A stretch of 64,000 bases of DNA from Bacillus velezensis (GTDB taxonomy: Bacteria; Bacillota; Bacilli; Bacillales; Bacillaceae): NCBI RefSeq assembly GCF_001461825.1, contig NZ_LLZC01000012.1, positions 372,001 to 436,000 of the forward strand, in the 5' to 3' direction. Below the pieces are notes generated by a model. That model was not told the origin of the DNA and did no database searches. It saw only the letters and a list, made by a program, of their open reading frames with translations. Below are positions 54,317 to 64,000 of this stretch, one piece after another. Numbering within the stretch: position 1 is the stretch's first letter; each line of letters opens with the position of its first letter. Position numbers and translations under genes: made by a program.

Positions 54317-55348
54317 ATGTTAACAAATCGTCAGCTGTTGATCCTGCAAGTGATTATTAATGATTTTATACAATCAGCGCAGCCTGTAGGATCAAGAACT
54401 CTTTCAAAAAAAGACGAGATTACATTCAGCTCTGCAACGATCAGAAACGAGATGGCTGACTTGGAGGAATTGGGCTTTATTGAAAAAACCCATTCATCCT
54501 CAGGACGGATTCCGTCGGAAAAAGGGTACAGGTATTATGTCGATCATTTGCTGTCACCCGTCAAGCTGACAAAAACCGATCTGGATTTAATTCACTCGAT
54601 ATTTAAAGAAAAAATCTTCGAGCTGGAAAAAACAGTCCAAAAATCAGCGCAAATCTTGTCCGATCTGACAAACTACACATCGATTGTCCTCGGGCCGACG
54701 CTGAGCGAGAACTATCTTAAACAGATTCAAATCGTTCCGATCCAGCCGGATAAGGCGGTCGCCATCCTCGTCACGAACACGGGGCATGTCGAAAACCGCA
54801 CTATCAATTTCCCGGCTAAAGTGGATCTGGCCGATATTGAAAAACTGGTCAATATATTAAACGATCGATTAGCGGGCGTGCCGATGGACGAACTGAATGA
54901 GCGCATTTTCAAAGAGGTTGTCACATATTTAAGGCAGCATATCGCCAACTATGACAGCATACTTGAATCGCTCCGCTCCACATTCCATCCGGCGGCCCAC
55001 GTTGAGAAATTATTTTTCGGCGGAAAGATCAACATGCTGAATCAGCCGGAGTTCCATGATATTGAAAGGGTCCGCTCGCTCTTATCTTTAATTGAAAAAG
55101 AGCAGGATGTTCTGAAGCTGTTTCAGTCATCAAAAGCCGGGATTTCAATCAAAATCGGCAAAGAAAATGACTACGAAGAAATGGAAAACTGCAGTTTAAT
55201 CACGGCCACCTATACAGTTGATACGAAACAGATCGGATCAATCGCCATTATCGGGCCGACGCGCATGAATTATTCAAGAGTCGTCAGCCTGCTGCAGCAC
55301 GTGACTTCGGACTTGTCAAAAGCATTCACAAGTTTGTATGATGAATAA
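54317..55348 (+). CDS. hrcA: Heat-inducible transcription repressor HrcA
   Basis: 343-residue repressor: N-terminal winged helix ([31 protein letters not shown] near 42-72), GAF-like middle and dimerisation regions. It binds the CIRCE sequence 15 bp upstream, so it controls itself, grpE, dnaK and dnaJ. ATG 54317 follows AGGGGTGATG; the earlier ATG at 54308 and a TTG-type extension lie within or before that site. Confidence 0.97.
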   Translation: MLTNRQLLILQVIINDFIQSAQPVGSRTLSKKDEITFSSATIRNEMADLEELGFIEKTHSSSGRIPSEKGYRYYVDHLLSPVKLTKTDLDLIHSIFKEKIFELEKTVQKSAQILSDLTNYTSIVLGPTLSENYLKQIQIVPIQPDKAVAILVTNTGHVENRTINFPAKVDLADIEKLVNILNDRLAGVPMDELNERIFKEVVTYLRQHIANYDSILESLRSTFHPAAHVEKLFFGGKINMLNQPEFHDIERVRSLLSLIEKEQDVLKLFQSSKAGISIKIGKENDYEEMENCSLITATYTVDTKQIGSIAIIGPTRMNYSRVVSLLQHVTSDLSKAFTSLYDE

Positions 55349-55407
55349 GGGAATTTTGGCAATCATTTTCAGTCATCTTTTTACAGCATTTGAGGGAGGT
55401 GAACACA

Positions 55408-55983
55408 ATGTCAGAAGAAAAACAAACCGCAGAACAGGTTGAAGCAGCAGAACAAGAAGAAGTGACAGAACAGGCAGAACAAGCCGCTTCACAAGAGCAG
55501 CATGAAGAAACGGCAGGTCAGGAAGAAGCCCTTCAGCACCAAATTGATGAATTGCAGGGTTTGCTTGATGAAAAAGAAAACAAACTTTTGCGTGTTCAAG
55601 CAGACTTTGAAAACTATAAACGACGCAGCCGCCTTGAAATGGAAGCTGCTCAGAAATACCGTTCTCAAAACGTCGTAACGGAAATCCTTCCGGCTCTCGA
55701 CAACTTTGAACGGGCGTTACAGGTAGAAGCTGAAAGCGAGCAGACAAAAAGCTTGCTGCAAGGTATGGAAATGGTCCGCCGCCAGCTGATGGACGCACTT
55801 GAAAAAGAAGGCGTTGAAGCCATCGAAGCTGTCGGTCAGGAATTTGATCCGAACCTTCACCAAGCCGTCATGCAGGTGGAAGATGAAAACTTCGGCAGCA
55901 ATATTGTTATCGAAGAACTGCAAAAAGGCTACAAACTGAAGGATCGCGTCATCCGTCCTTCAATGGTAAAAGTGAATCAATAA
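55408..55983 (+). CDS. grpE: Nucleotide exchange factor GrpE
   Basis: 191-residue cochaperone of DnaK that releases ADP. The Gln/Glu-rich disordered N-terminus (about 1-50) is followed by a long coiled coil ([21 protein letters not shown]) and the beta domain ([17 protein letters not shown]). The N-terminal run of glutamate/glutamine codons is longer than in B. subtilis (about 187 residues). ATG 55408 follows GGGAGGTGAACAC. It lies 24 bp before dnaK. Confidence 0.96.
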   Translation: MSEEKQTAEQVEAAEQEEVTEQAEQAASQEQHEETAGQEEALQHQIDELQGLLDEKENKLLRVQADFENYKRRSRLEMEAAQKYRSQNVVTEILPALDNFERALQVEAESEQTKSLLQGMEMVRRQLMDALEKEGVEAIEAVGQEFDPNLHQAVMQVEDENFGSNIVIEELQKGYKLKDRVIRPSMVKVNQ

Positions 55984-56001
55984 CTACATAGCAGGAGGTA
56001 A

Positions 56002-57846
<1,845 letters not shown>

Positions 57847-57905
57847 GTTCTTTCCCGCGTGGCTATAGGCGGAAGAACACACAGCATATTCTGATTCAAC
57901 AGACA

Positions 57906-57946
57906 GAAAGTCAAAGTCAGGCATCTCTTGGCTTTGACTTTTTTTC
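57906..57946 (+). terminator. Hairpin after dnaK
   Basis: AAAGTCAAAG and CTTTGACTTTTTTT form a strong stem with seven T; it probably reduces read-through into dnaJ. Confidence 0.85.
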
Positions 57947-57965
57947 TTGCCCGGGATAAAAGGAA

Positions 57966-57995
57966 TTGAAAAAACATAATTCAAAATGATACAAT
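57966..57995 (+). promoter_or_regulatory. Internal promoter before dnaJ
   Basis: TTGAAA, 18-bp spacer, TACAAT, 37 bp before the dnaJ start. It agrees with the second promoter known in the B. subtilis dnaK operon and lacks a CIRCE element. Confidence 0.75.
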
Positions 57996-58031
57996 CTAAT
58001 TTATGTGAGAAATTCGGGAGAGTGAAGCGAG

Positions 58032-59159
58032 ATGAGTAAGCGTGATTACTATGAAGTGCTTGGGGTAAGTAAGAGCGCTTCAAAGGATGAAATCAAAAAA
58101 GCCTATCGGAAGCTTTCAAAAAAATATCATCCTGATATCAATAAAGAATCCGGAGCAGATGAAAAATTCAAAGAGGTAAAAGAAGCGTACGAAGCGCTCT
58201 CAGACGACCAAAAACGCGCTCAATATGACCAATTCGGCCATACAGACCCTAACCAGGGATTCGGCGGCGGTTTCGGAGGCGGCGGAGATTTCGGCGGCTT
58301 CGGTTTCGATGACATCTTCTCAAGCATCTTCGGAGGCGGCACGAGACGCCGTGACCCGAATGCGCCGCGGCAAGGCGCGGATCTGCAGTATACAATGACC
58401 CTGTCATTTGAAGACGCGGCTTTCGGAAAAGAAACGATCATTGAAATTCCGCGCGAAGAGAATTGCGAAACATGTAAAGGGTCTGGCGCGAAGCCGGGAA
58501 CAAAGCCGGATACGTGCTCGCACTGCGGAGGTTCAGGCCAGCTGAACGTCGAACAGAACACGCCGTTTGGCAAAGTGGTTAACCGAAGAGTCTGCCACCA
58601 CTGTGAAGGAACAGGAAAAATCATCAAAAACAAGTGTTCTGACTGCGGCGGCACGGGCAAAGTGAAAAAACGGAAAAAAATCAATGTCACGATTCCTGCC
58701 GGTGTGGACGACGGACAGCAGCTGCGCGTTCCGGGCCAAGGTGAACCGGGCGTAAACGGAGGGCCGGCGGGAGATCTGTTTGTCGTATTCCATGTGCGCG
58801 CCCACGAGTTCTTTGAGCGCGACGGAGACGATATTTATTGCGAAATGCCGTTAACGTTTGCCCAAGCGGCACTCGGAGACGAAGTGGAAGTGCCGACGCT
58901 TCACGGAAAAGTGAAATTGAAAATACCTGCCGGCACACAAACCGGCACGAAATTCAGATTAAGAGGCAAAGGCGTTCAGAACGTCCGGGGCTACGGACAA
59001 GGCGACCAGCACATTGTCGTCCGCGTCGTCACACCGACGAATCTGACAGATAAACAAAAAGACATCATCCGCGAATTCGCTGAAGTCAGCGGAAACCTGC
59101 CGGATGAACAAGAAATGAGTTTCTTTGACAAAGTAAAACGCGCATTTAAAGGCGAGTAA
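58032..59159 (+). CDS. dnaJ: Chaperone DnaJ (Hsp40)
   Basis: 375-residue J-protein. J domain 1-70 with HPD in KYHPDINKE (near 33), Gly/Phe-rich region (75-105) and four CxxCxGxG zinc repeats ([32 protein letters not shown], about 145-215), then the client-binding domain. It stimulates DnaK ATPase. ATG 58032 follows GGGAGAGTG. Confidence 0.97.
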   Translation: MSKRDYYEVLGVSKSASKDEIKKAYRKLSKKYHPDINKESGADEKFKEVKEAYEALSDDQKRAQYDQFGHTDPNQGFGGGFGGGGDFGGFGFDDIFSSIFGGGTRRRDPNAPRQGADLQYTMTLSFEDAAFGKETIIEIPREENCETCKGSGAKPGTKPDTCSHCGGSGQLNVEQNTPFGKVVNRRVCHHCEGTGKIIKNKCSDCGGTGKVKKRKKINVTIPAGVDDGQQLRVPGQGEPGVNGGPAGDLFVVFHVRAHEFFERDGDDIYCEMPLTFAQAALGDEVEVPTLHGKVKLKIPAGTQTGTKFRLRGKGVQNVRGYGQGDQHIVVRVVTPTNLTDKQKDIIREFAEVSGNLPDEQEMSFFDKVKRAFKGE

Positions 59160-59182
59160 TGATTGGATAGGAGTTGGTAGTT

Positions 59183-60118
59183 TTGAAATGGTCCGAAATC
59201 AGCATTCACACAACACATGAAGCGGTCGAACCCATCTCAAATATTTTGCATGAAGCTGGTGCGAGCGGGGTTGTCATCGAAGATCCGCTTGATTTAATGA
59301 AAGAGCGTGAGAATGTTTACGGGGAAATCTACCAGCTCGACCCCAATGATTACCCCGATGAGGGTGTCATTGTCAAAGCGTATCTGCCGATCAACAGTTT
59401 CCTCGGCGAAACGGTGGACGGCATTAAAGAGACGATTAACAATCTGCTTTTGTACGACATTGATTTGGGCAGAAACAAAATCACCATTTCTGAAGTCAAT
59501 GAAGAAGAATGGGCGACCGCTTGGAAAAAGTATTATCATCCTGTGAAAATTTCTGAAAAGTTCACGATCGTTCCCACATGGGAAACGTATACACCTGTTC
59601 ATACAGATGAACTGATTATCGAAATGGACCCGGGTATGGCATTCGGTACGGGAACGCATCCGACAACAGTTCTGTGCATTCAGGCGCTTGAGCGTATCGT
59701 TCAAAAAGGCGACCGTATCATTGATGTCGGCACCGGTTCAGGAATTTTAAGCATCGCGGCCGCCATGCTTGAGGCCGAATCGGTTCATGCGTATGACCTT
59801 GATCCGGTCGCTGTTGAAAGCGCGCGTCTGAATGTGAAATTGAACAAAGTGAGTGATACGGCCGAAGTGAAGCAGAACAATTTGTTAGACGGCATCACGG
59901 GCGAACATGATGTCATTGTCGCAAATATTTTGGCGGAAGTGATTCTCCGCTTTACATCACAGGCGTACGACCTGCTCAAAGACGGAGGCCATTTTATTAC
60001 TTCAGGCATTATCGGCCAGAAAAAACAGGAAGTAAAAGAAGCGTTGGAAAAAGCCGGCTTTACCATCATAGAAATTCTGTCTATGGAAGATTGGGTCAGC
60101 ATCATCGCGAAAAAATAA
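59183..60118 (+). CDS. prmA: Ribosomal protein L11 methyltransferase
   Basis: 311-residue SAM-dependent methyltransferase acting on L11. An N-terminal substrate-recognition domain (1-60 or so) is followed by the methyltransferase core with [15 protein letters not shown] (near 152) and [18 protein letters not shown] (near 178), NILAEV near 255. TTG 59183 gives the B. subtilis length with AGGAG ten bases upstream; a TTG nine bases earlier would abut that site. Confidence 0.94.
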   Translation: MKWSEISIHTTHEAVEPISNILHEAGASGVVIEDPLDLMKERENVYGEIYQLDPNDYPDEGVIVKAYLPINSFLGETVDGIKETINNLLLYDIDLGRNKITISEVNEEEWATAWKKYYHPVKISEKFTIVPTWETYTPVHTDELIIEMDPGMAFGTGTHPTTVLCIQALERIVQKGDRIIDVGTGSGILSIAAAMLEAESVHAYDLDPVAVESARLNVKLNKVSDTAEVKQNNLLDGITGEHDVIVANILAEVILRFTSQAYDLLKDGGHFITSGIIGQKKQEVKEALEKAGFTIIEILSMEDWVSIIAKK

Positions 60119-60140
60119 CAGTTAGTAGGTGTCACAGCGT

Positions 60141-60911
60141 ATGCAACGATATTTTATCGAGCTCACGAAGCAGGAGATGGACGAAACTCCTGATTTTCAA
60201 ATCACGGGGGAAGACGTCCACCATATAGCGAACGTCATGAGAATGAGTGCGGGAGACCGGATTATCTGCTGTTCGAAAGACGGCCATGAAGCGTTATGCC
60301 TGCTTAAAGAGGTTTCTAAAGATCATATATCATGCAGCATTGCTGAGTGGACGGGTGAAAACCGTGAACTGCCTTTGAAGATCAGGATCGCAAGCGGCCT
60401 CCCGAAAGGCGATAAGCTTGAATGGATTATCCAAAAAGGGACCGAGCTGGGGGCAAGTATGTTCATCCCTTTTCAAGGCGCCAGATCCGTCGTTAAGCTT
60501 GACGACAAAAAGGCAAAGAAAAAACGGGAGAGATGGGCGAAAATCGCGAAGGAAGCGGCGGAGCAATCGTACCGCAATGAAATTCCCGAAGTGAAAACCG
60601 TTTATACGTTCCGGCAGCTGCTTGAAATGGCGGAGAATGTCGATAAATGTGTCGTTGCATACGAGGAGTCATCAAAGCAGGGAGAAACGGGCGCTTTCGC
60701 CGCGGAGCTCAAAAGCCTTCCGCAAGGTTCGTCTCTTTTAATCGTATTCGGCCCTGAAGGCGGTCTGACTGAGTCTGAAGTTCATCAGCTTTCAGAAAAA
60801 GGCGCCGTCTTATGCGGCCTCGGACCGAGAATTTTACGGACTGAAACTGCGCCTCTTTACGCGTTAAGCGCAGTTTCCTATCATACAGAGTTATTAAGAG
60901 GTGATCAGTAA
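60141..60911 (+). CDS. rsmE: 16S rRNA m3U1498 methyltransferase
   Basis: 256-residue SPOUT-class (knotted) methyltransferase for 16S uridine 1498. N-terminal PUA-like domain, then KGDKLEWIIQKGTELGA (near 91), and the knot with FGPEGGLTESEV (near 203) and LGPRILRTETAPL (near 233). ATG 60141 matches the B. subtilis start; a GTG at 60129 is possible. It overlaps mtaB by one base (TAATG). Confidence 0.94.
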   Translation: MQRYFIELTKQEMDETPDFQITGEDVHHIANVMRMSAGDRIICCSKDGHEALCLLKEVSKDHISCSIAEWTGENRELPLKIRIASGLPKGDKLEWIIQKGTELGASMFIPFQGARSVVKLDDKKAKKKRERWAKIAKEAAEQSYRNEIPEVKTVYTFRQLLEMAENVDKCVVAYEESSKQGETGAFAAELKSLPQGSSLLIVFGPEGGLTESEVHQLSEKGAVLCGLGPRILRTETAPLYALSAVSYHTELLRGDQ

Positions 60912-62266
60912 TGGCAACTGTTGCTTTTCATACCCTTGGCTGCAAGGTCAACCATTATGAAACAGAAGCAATCTGGCAGCTGTTTAAAGATGCGGGTTAT
61001 GAACGAAAAGAATTCGAACAGACAGCAGATGTATATGTCATTAATACATGTACGGTAACAAACACGGGAGATAAAAAAAGCCGTCAAGTCATCAGACGGG
61101 CGATCCGCCAAAATCCTGACGGCGTCATCTGCGTAACAGGGTGCTATGCGCAAACCTCTCCGGCAGAAATTATGGCCATCCCGGGTGTTGACATCGTCGT
61201 CGGCACGCAGGATCGTGAAAAAATGCTCGGTTACATTGAGCAGTACAGGGAAGAGCGCCAGCCGATCAACGGCGTCGGCAATATTATGAAAGCACGCGTG
61301 TTTGAAGAGCTGGATGTTCCCGCTTTTACTGACCGCACAAGAGCGTCGTTAAAAATCCAAGAGGGCTGCAACAACTTCTGTACGTTCTGCATTATCCCTT
61401 GGGCGCGCGGCCTGCTTCGTTCCCGCGATCCGGAAGAAGTCATTAAACAGGCGCAGCAGCTGGTGGATGCCGGCTATAAAGAAATCGTCCTGACGGGGAT
61501 TCATACGGGCGGCTACGGCGAAGATATGAAAGATTATAATTTCGCCAAGCTTCTCCGCGAGCTTGATACACGTGTAGAAGGACTGAAGCGGATCAGAATT
61601 TCATCTATTGAAGCAAGCCAAATCACTGATGAAGTGATTGAAGTGCTGGATGCGTCTGATAAAATCGTCCGCCACCTTCATATTCCGATTCAGTCAGGAT
61701 CAAACACCGTTCTGAAACGGATGAGACGCAAATATACGATGGAATTTTTCGCGGACCGTTTAAATAAGCTGAAAGAAGCGCTGCCGGGCCTGGCCGTCAC
61801 ATCTGATGTCATCGTCGGTTTCCCGGGAGAAACGGAAGAAGAATTTATGGAAACATACCGGTTCATTAAAGAACATAAGTTTTCAGAGCTTCACGTATTC
61901 CCTTACAGCAAACGCACCGGAACACCTGCGGCCAGAATGGAAGACCAGGTTGACGAGAACGTGAAAAACGAACGGGTGCATAAGCTGATCGCGCTGTCTG
62001 ACCAGCTTGCAAAAGAATACGCCTCCGATTATGAAGGAGAGGTTCTGGAAATCATTCCGGAAGAGGCGTTTAAAGAGTCTGATGAAGACGGCATGTTCGT
62101 CGGCTATACGGACAATTACATGAAAGTCGTCTTCAAAGGCACGGAAGATGTAATCGGCAAACTTGTCAAAGTCAAAATTCAAAAAGCGGGCTATCCGTAT
62201 AACGAAGGACAATTCGTCCGCGTCGTTGAGGATGAAATGACCCGGAACATGCGCATGTCTTCATAA
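60911..62266 (+). CDS. mtaB: tRNA t6A37 methylthiotransferase MtaB
   Basis: 451-residue radical SAM enzyme converting t6A to ms2t6A at tRNA position 37. An N-terminal UPF0004 domain holds three cluster cysteines (GCKVNHYE, NTCTVTN, VTGCYAQ), and the radical SAM motif CNNFCTFC is near 155; the C-terminal TRAM region spans about 370-440. ATG 60911 overlaps the rsmE stop. End of the operon, with a terminator. Confidence 0.96.
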   Translation: MATVAFHTLGCKVNHYETEAIWQLFKDAGYERKEFEQTADVYVINTCTVTNTGDKKSRQVIRRAIRQNPDGVICVTGCYAQTSPAEIMAIPGVDIVVGTQDREKMLGYIEQYREERQPINGVGNIMKARVFEELDVPAFTDRTRASLKIQEGCNNFCTFCIIPWARGLLRSRDPEEVIKQAQQLVDAGYKEIVLTGIHTGGYGEDMKDYNFAKLLRELDTRVEGLKRIRISSIEASQITDEVIEVLDASDKIVRHLHIPIQSGSNTVLKRMRRKYTMEFFADRLNKLKEALPGLAVTSDVIVGFPGETEEEFMETYRFIKEHKFSELHVFPYSKRTGTPAARMEDQVDENVKNERVHKLIALSDQLAKEYASDYEGEVLEIIPEEAFKESDEDGMFVGYTDNYMKVVFKGTEDVIGKLVKVKIQKAGYPYNEGQFVRVVEDEMTRNMRMSS

Positions 62267-62271
62267 CAGAT

Positions 62272-62305
62272 AAAAAAACCGGTGCCTTCCCGCATCGGTT
62301 TTTTT
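62272..62305. terminator. Bidirectional terminator mtaB/yqeW
   Basis: AAAAAACCGGTGC and GCATCGGTTTTTTT pair, with A and T runs on both sides; it overlaps the end of yqeW. Confidence 0.88.
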
Positions 62306-63239
62306 ACGGTTTCGGAGGAATCAGCCTGTCAATCAGCCGGTAAAACAAATGTGTGAACGGCAGAAACAATAAGGCGGTGACTACGTTAAATAACAGGCTG
62401 AAATGCGCAATCATCTGCGCGGGATCATCAGACAGGCGCTCCGTAAAACCTGCTGATGCGGACAGGAAGGGAAATACGAGCAGCACGCCGAGAATATTAA
62501 ACACAACGTGAGCACCGGCGGTCTGTCTGGCGGCATAACCGCCTGAAACAGCAGCCATGACGGCCGTGACGCATGTCCCGATATTAGATCCCAGAACGAC
62601 GCTGACCGCTTGTTCAATGCCGATCACCCCTTCGTTCATAAAACTCATCAAAATGCCGATGCAGACGGAGCTTGAATGAATGATTGCCGTCAATATCATA
62701 CCGATAAAAAGAGCGGACCAGCTCGAATCATTCACATGTCGCAAAACCTCCGCCCCCGCCTTCATTTCTGTCAGCGGAACGGCGAGCCGGCTGAAGCATG
62801 TGATGCAAAAAAAGATGATGCCGAGACCGAGGAAGCTTATGCCGATCTGTCTGAACGGATATTTACGGATGAGGATAAACACAAGGCCTCCGATAAAAAG
62901 CACCCAAATGAGCACATCCATTTTTATGGCTAAAAACTCCGTCGTAAACGTGGAGCCGACATTCGTGCCGAGAATCATCGGAATGGTCCGTTTAAAAGAT
63001 AAAGCGCCTGCGCTGACAAAGCCGATGACAATGACCATGAAGGCTGAGCTGCTCTGAAGAAAACCAGTGAATACGATGCTTATGAGAAAAGCTTTCAAAG
63101 GGTGGTCGGTAAATAAGAGCAGGCTCTTCTCAATTTTTGCATAAGTTAATGCGATCAGCCCCTGTCTGAGCAGGCTCATTCCGAGTAAAAAAATCAGGAT
63201 AAGAGCGGTAAAGAGAATCAGTATCATCAAATGAAACAC
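62304..63239 (-). CDS. yqeW: Na+/phosphate cotransporter-family protein YqeW
   Basis: 311-residue NptA/PNaS-family membrane protein. The duplicated QSSSA (GFLQSSSAFMVIVIGF near 60) and HSSSV (IIHSSSVCIGILMS near 188) signatures line the sodium/substrate path, each followed by LGTNVGST or LGSNIGT. Probably imports phosphate; not proved for this branch. The start ATG at 63239 has AAGGGGTG upstream. Matches B. subtilis yqeW in size and place. Confidence 0.9.
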   Translation of the reverse strand: MFHLMILILFTALILIFLLGMSLLRQGLIALTYAKIEKSLLLFTDHPLKAFLISIVFTGFLQSSSAFMVIVIGFVSAGALSFKRTIPMILGTNVGSTFTTEFLAIKMDVLIWVLFIGGLVFILIRKYPFRQIGISFLGLGIIFFCITCFSRLAVPLTEMKAGAEVLRHVNDSSWSALFIGMILTAIIHSSSVCIGILMSFMNEGVIGIEQAVSVVLGSNIGTCVTAVMAAVSGGYAARQTAGAHVVFNILGVLLVFPFLSASAGFTERLSDDPAQMIAHFSLLFNVVTALLFLPFTHLFYRLIDRLIPPKP

Positions 63240-63401
63240 CCCTTTCCATCATTATATAGACAAGCAGCCTTATTCATGACGGAAAAGTGAGCTCGCTTAG
63301 TTGACCTGACTGATGGCTTATATTATAATGTCAAAGTACATGTTTATATATGTATCTTTTTAAAGGTAGTCGATTGGTGTATTCGGAGGGAGGGAAAGAG
63401 A

Positions 63402-63575
63402 ATGTCAAAAACGGTCGTTAGAAAAAACGAATCGCTTGAAGATGCTCTTCGTCGCTTCAAACGCAGTGTATCAAAGACAGGTACTTTGCAAGAAGCAAGA
63501 AAGCGCGAATTTTATGAAAAACCTAGCGTAAAGCGCAAGAAAAAGTCAGAAGCTGCTAGAAAACGCAAATTCTAA
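63402..63575 (+). CDS. rpsU: 30S ribosomal protein S21
   Basis: 57-residue S21: [20 protein letters not shown] and a very basic tail ending AARKRKF. It helps recognition of the anti-Shine-Dalgarno end of 16S rRNA. GGAGGGAGGG precedes the ATG. It precedes yqeY by 14 bases. Confidence 0.97.
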
Positions 63576-63589
63576 AAGAGGGTGGATTT

Positions 63590-64000
63590 ATGAGTCTTCT
63601 TGAGCGACTTAACCAAGATATGAAGCTGTATATGAAAAGCCGTGAGAAAGACAAACTGACTGTCGTTCGAATGGTGAAAGCTTCACTTCAAAACGAAGCA
63701 ATTAAGCTTAAGAAAGACAGTTTGACCGAGGATGAGGAACTTACTGTCCTATCTCGTGAACTTAAGCAACGTAAAGACTCCCTCCATGAATTTTCAAACG
63801 CTAATCGTTTAGATTTAGTAGATAAAGTTCAAAAAGAGCTGGACATTTTAGAAGTTTATTTACCGAAGCAGCTTTCTGAAGAAGAGCTGCAGACAATCGT
63901 AAATGAAACCATCGCTGAAGTCGGTGCGAGCTCCAAAGCGGACATGGGCAAAGTGATGAGTGCTATTATGCCTAAAGTAAAAGGTAAAGCTGACGGCAGC
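63590..64000 (+). CDS. yqeY: GatB/YqeY-domain protein, 3' end outside window
   Basis: 137 of about 148 residues are visible. YqeY resembles the C-terminal tRNA-binding domain of GatB ([26 protein letters not shown], then [33 protein letters not shown]). Proposed to bind tRNA; precise role unknown. ATG 63590 follows AGAGGGTGG, in an operon with rpsU. Confidence 0.93.
   Translation, partial: MSLLERLNQDMKLYMKSREKDKLTVVRMVKASLQNEAIKLKKDSLTEDEELTVLSRELKQRKDSLHEFSNANRLDLVDKVQKELDILEVYLPKQLSEEELQTIVNETIAEVGASSKADMGKVMSAIMPKVKGKADGS

Overview
The window looks like a chromosomal segment of a Bacillus of the B. subtilis group, most like B. velezensis/B. amyloliquefaciens. The right half has the conserved B. 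subtilis order yqeD, yqeF, sda, yqeG-yqeH-aroE-yqeI-nadD-yqeK-rsfS-yqeM, comER/comEA-comEB-comEC, holA, rpsT, gpr, spoIIP-yqxA-lepA-hemW-hrcA-grpE-dnaK-dnaJ-prmA-rsmE-mtaB, yqeW, rpsU-yqeY. The left half has cypB, a mannose PTS locus, a tet(L) homologue, yrkN-yrkO/yrkP-yrkQ-yrkR and an uninterrupted sigK. Names rest on remembered B. subtilis proteins; no search was run.

1-15 kb: the 3' part of cypB (self-sufficient P450), a divergent MFS/LysR pair resembling yybF/yybE, a YbaK-family deacylase and a metallo-beta-lactamase-fold hydrolase. Then come manR, manP and manA. manR and manP share a TTTCCGGAAC...GGTAAAAAA element that starts exactly 49 bp upstream of each -10 hexamer. An RpiR-type regulator diverges from two HAD sugar-phosphatase genes.

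15-31 kb: an accessory patch of single genes and remnants. It has DinB-like and SatA-like (streptothricin acetyltransferase) proteins, tet(L) with its 20-codon leader peptide, a small P-loop kinase-like protein, yrkN, and yrkO divergent from the yrkP-yrkQ two-component system. It continues with yrkR, an APC permease/LysR pair, an AraC-GyrI regulator, and a carbohydrate esterase co-transcribed with a PadR regulator. Several gaps hold short coding-like fragments.

31-37 kb: intact pro-sigma-K gene without a skin element; divergent from it a T-box leader controlling an MFS exporter, followed by a broken acetyltransferase gene; yqeD; a polysaccharide deacetylase where B. subtilis is remembered to have cwlH; yqeF; a 44-codon membrane peptide; sda; and a cluster of five DnaA boxes.

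37-64 kb: dense housekeeping clusters. These cover ribosome assembly and RNA modification (yqeH, yqeI, rsfS, lepA, prmA, rsmE, mtaB), cofactor and aromatic synthesis (nadD, aroE, hemW), competence DNA uptake (comE), replication (holA), sporulation/germination (spoIIP, gpr) and the CIRCE/HrcA heat-shock operon. No rRNA, tRNA, IS element, prophage or CRISPR array was seen. The least explained signals are the T-box transporter unit, the apparent ATT start of sda, the YrkP-type 17-bp elements and the PadR-esterase operator.
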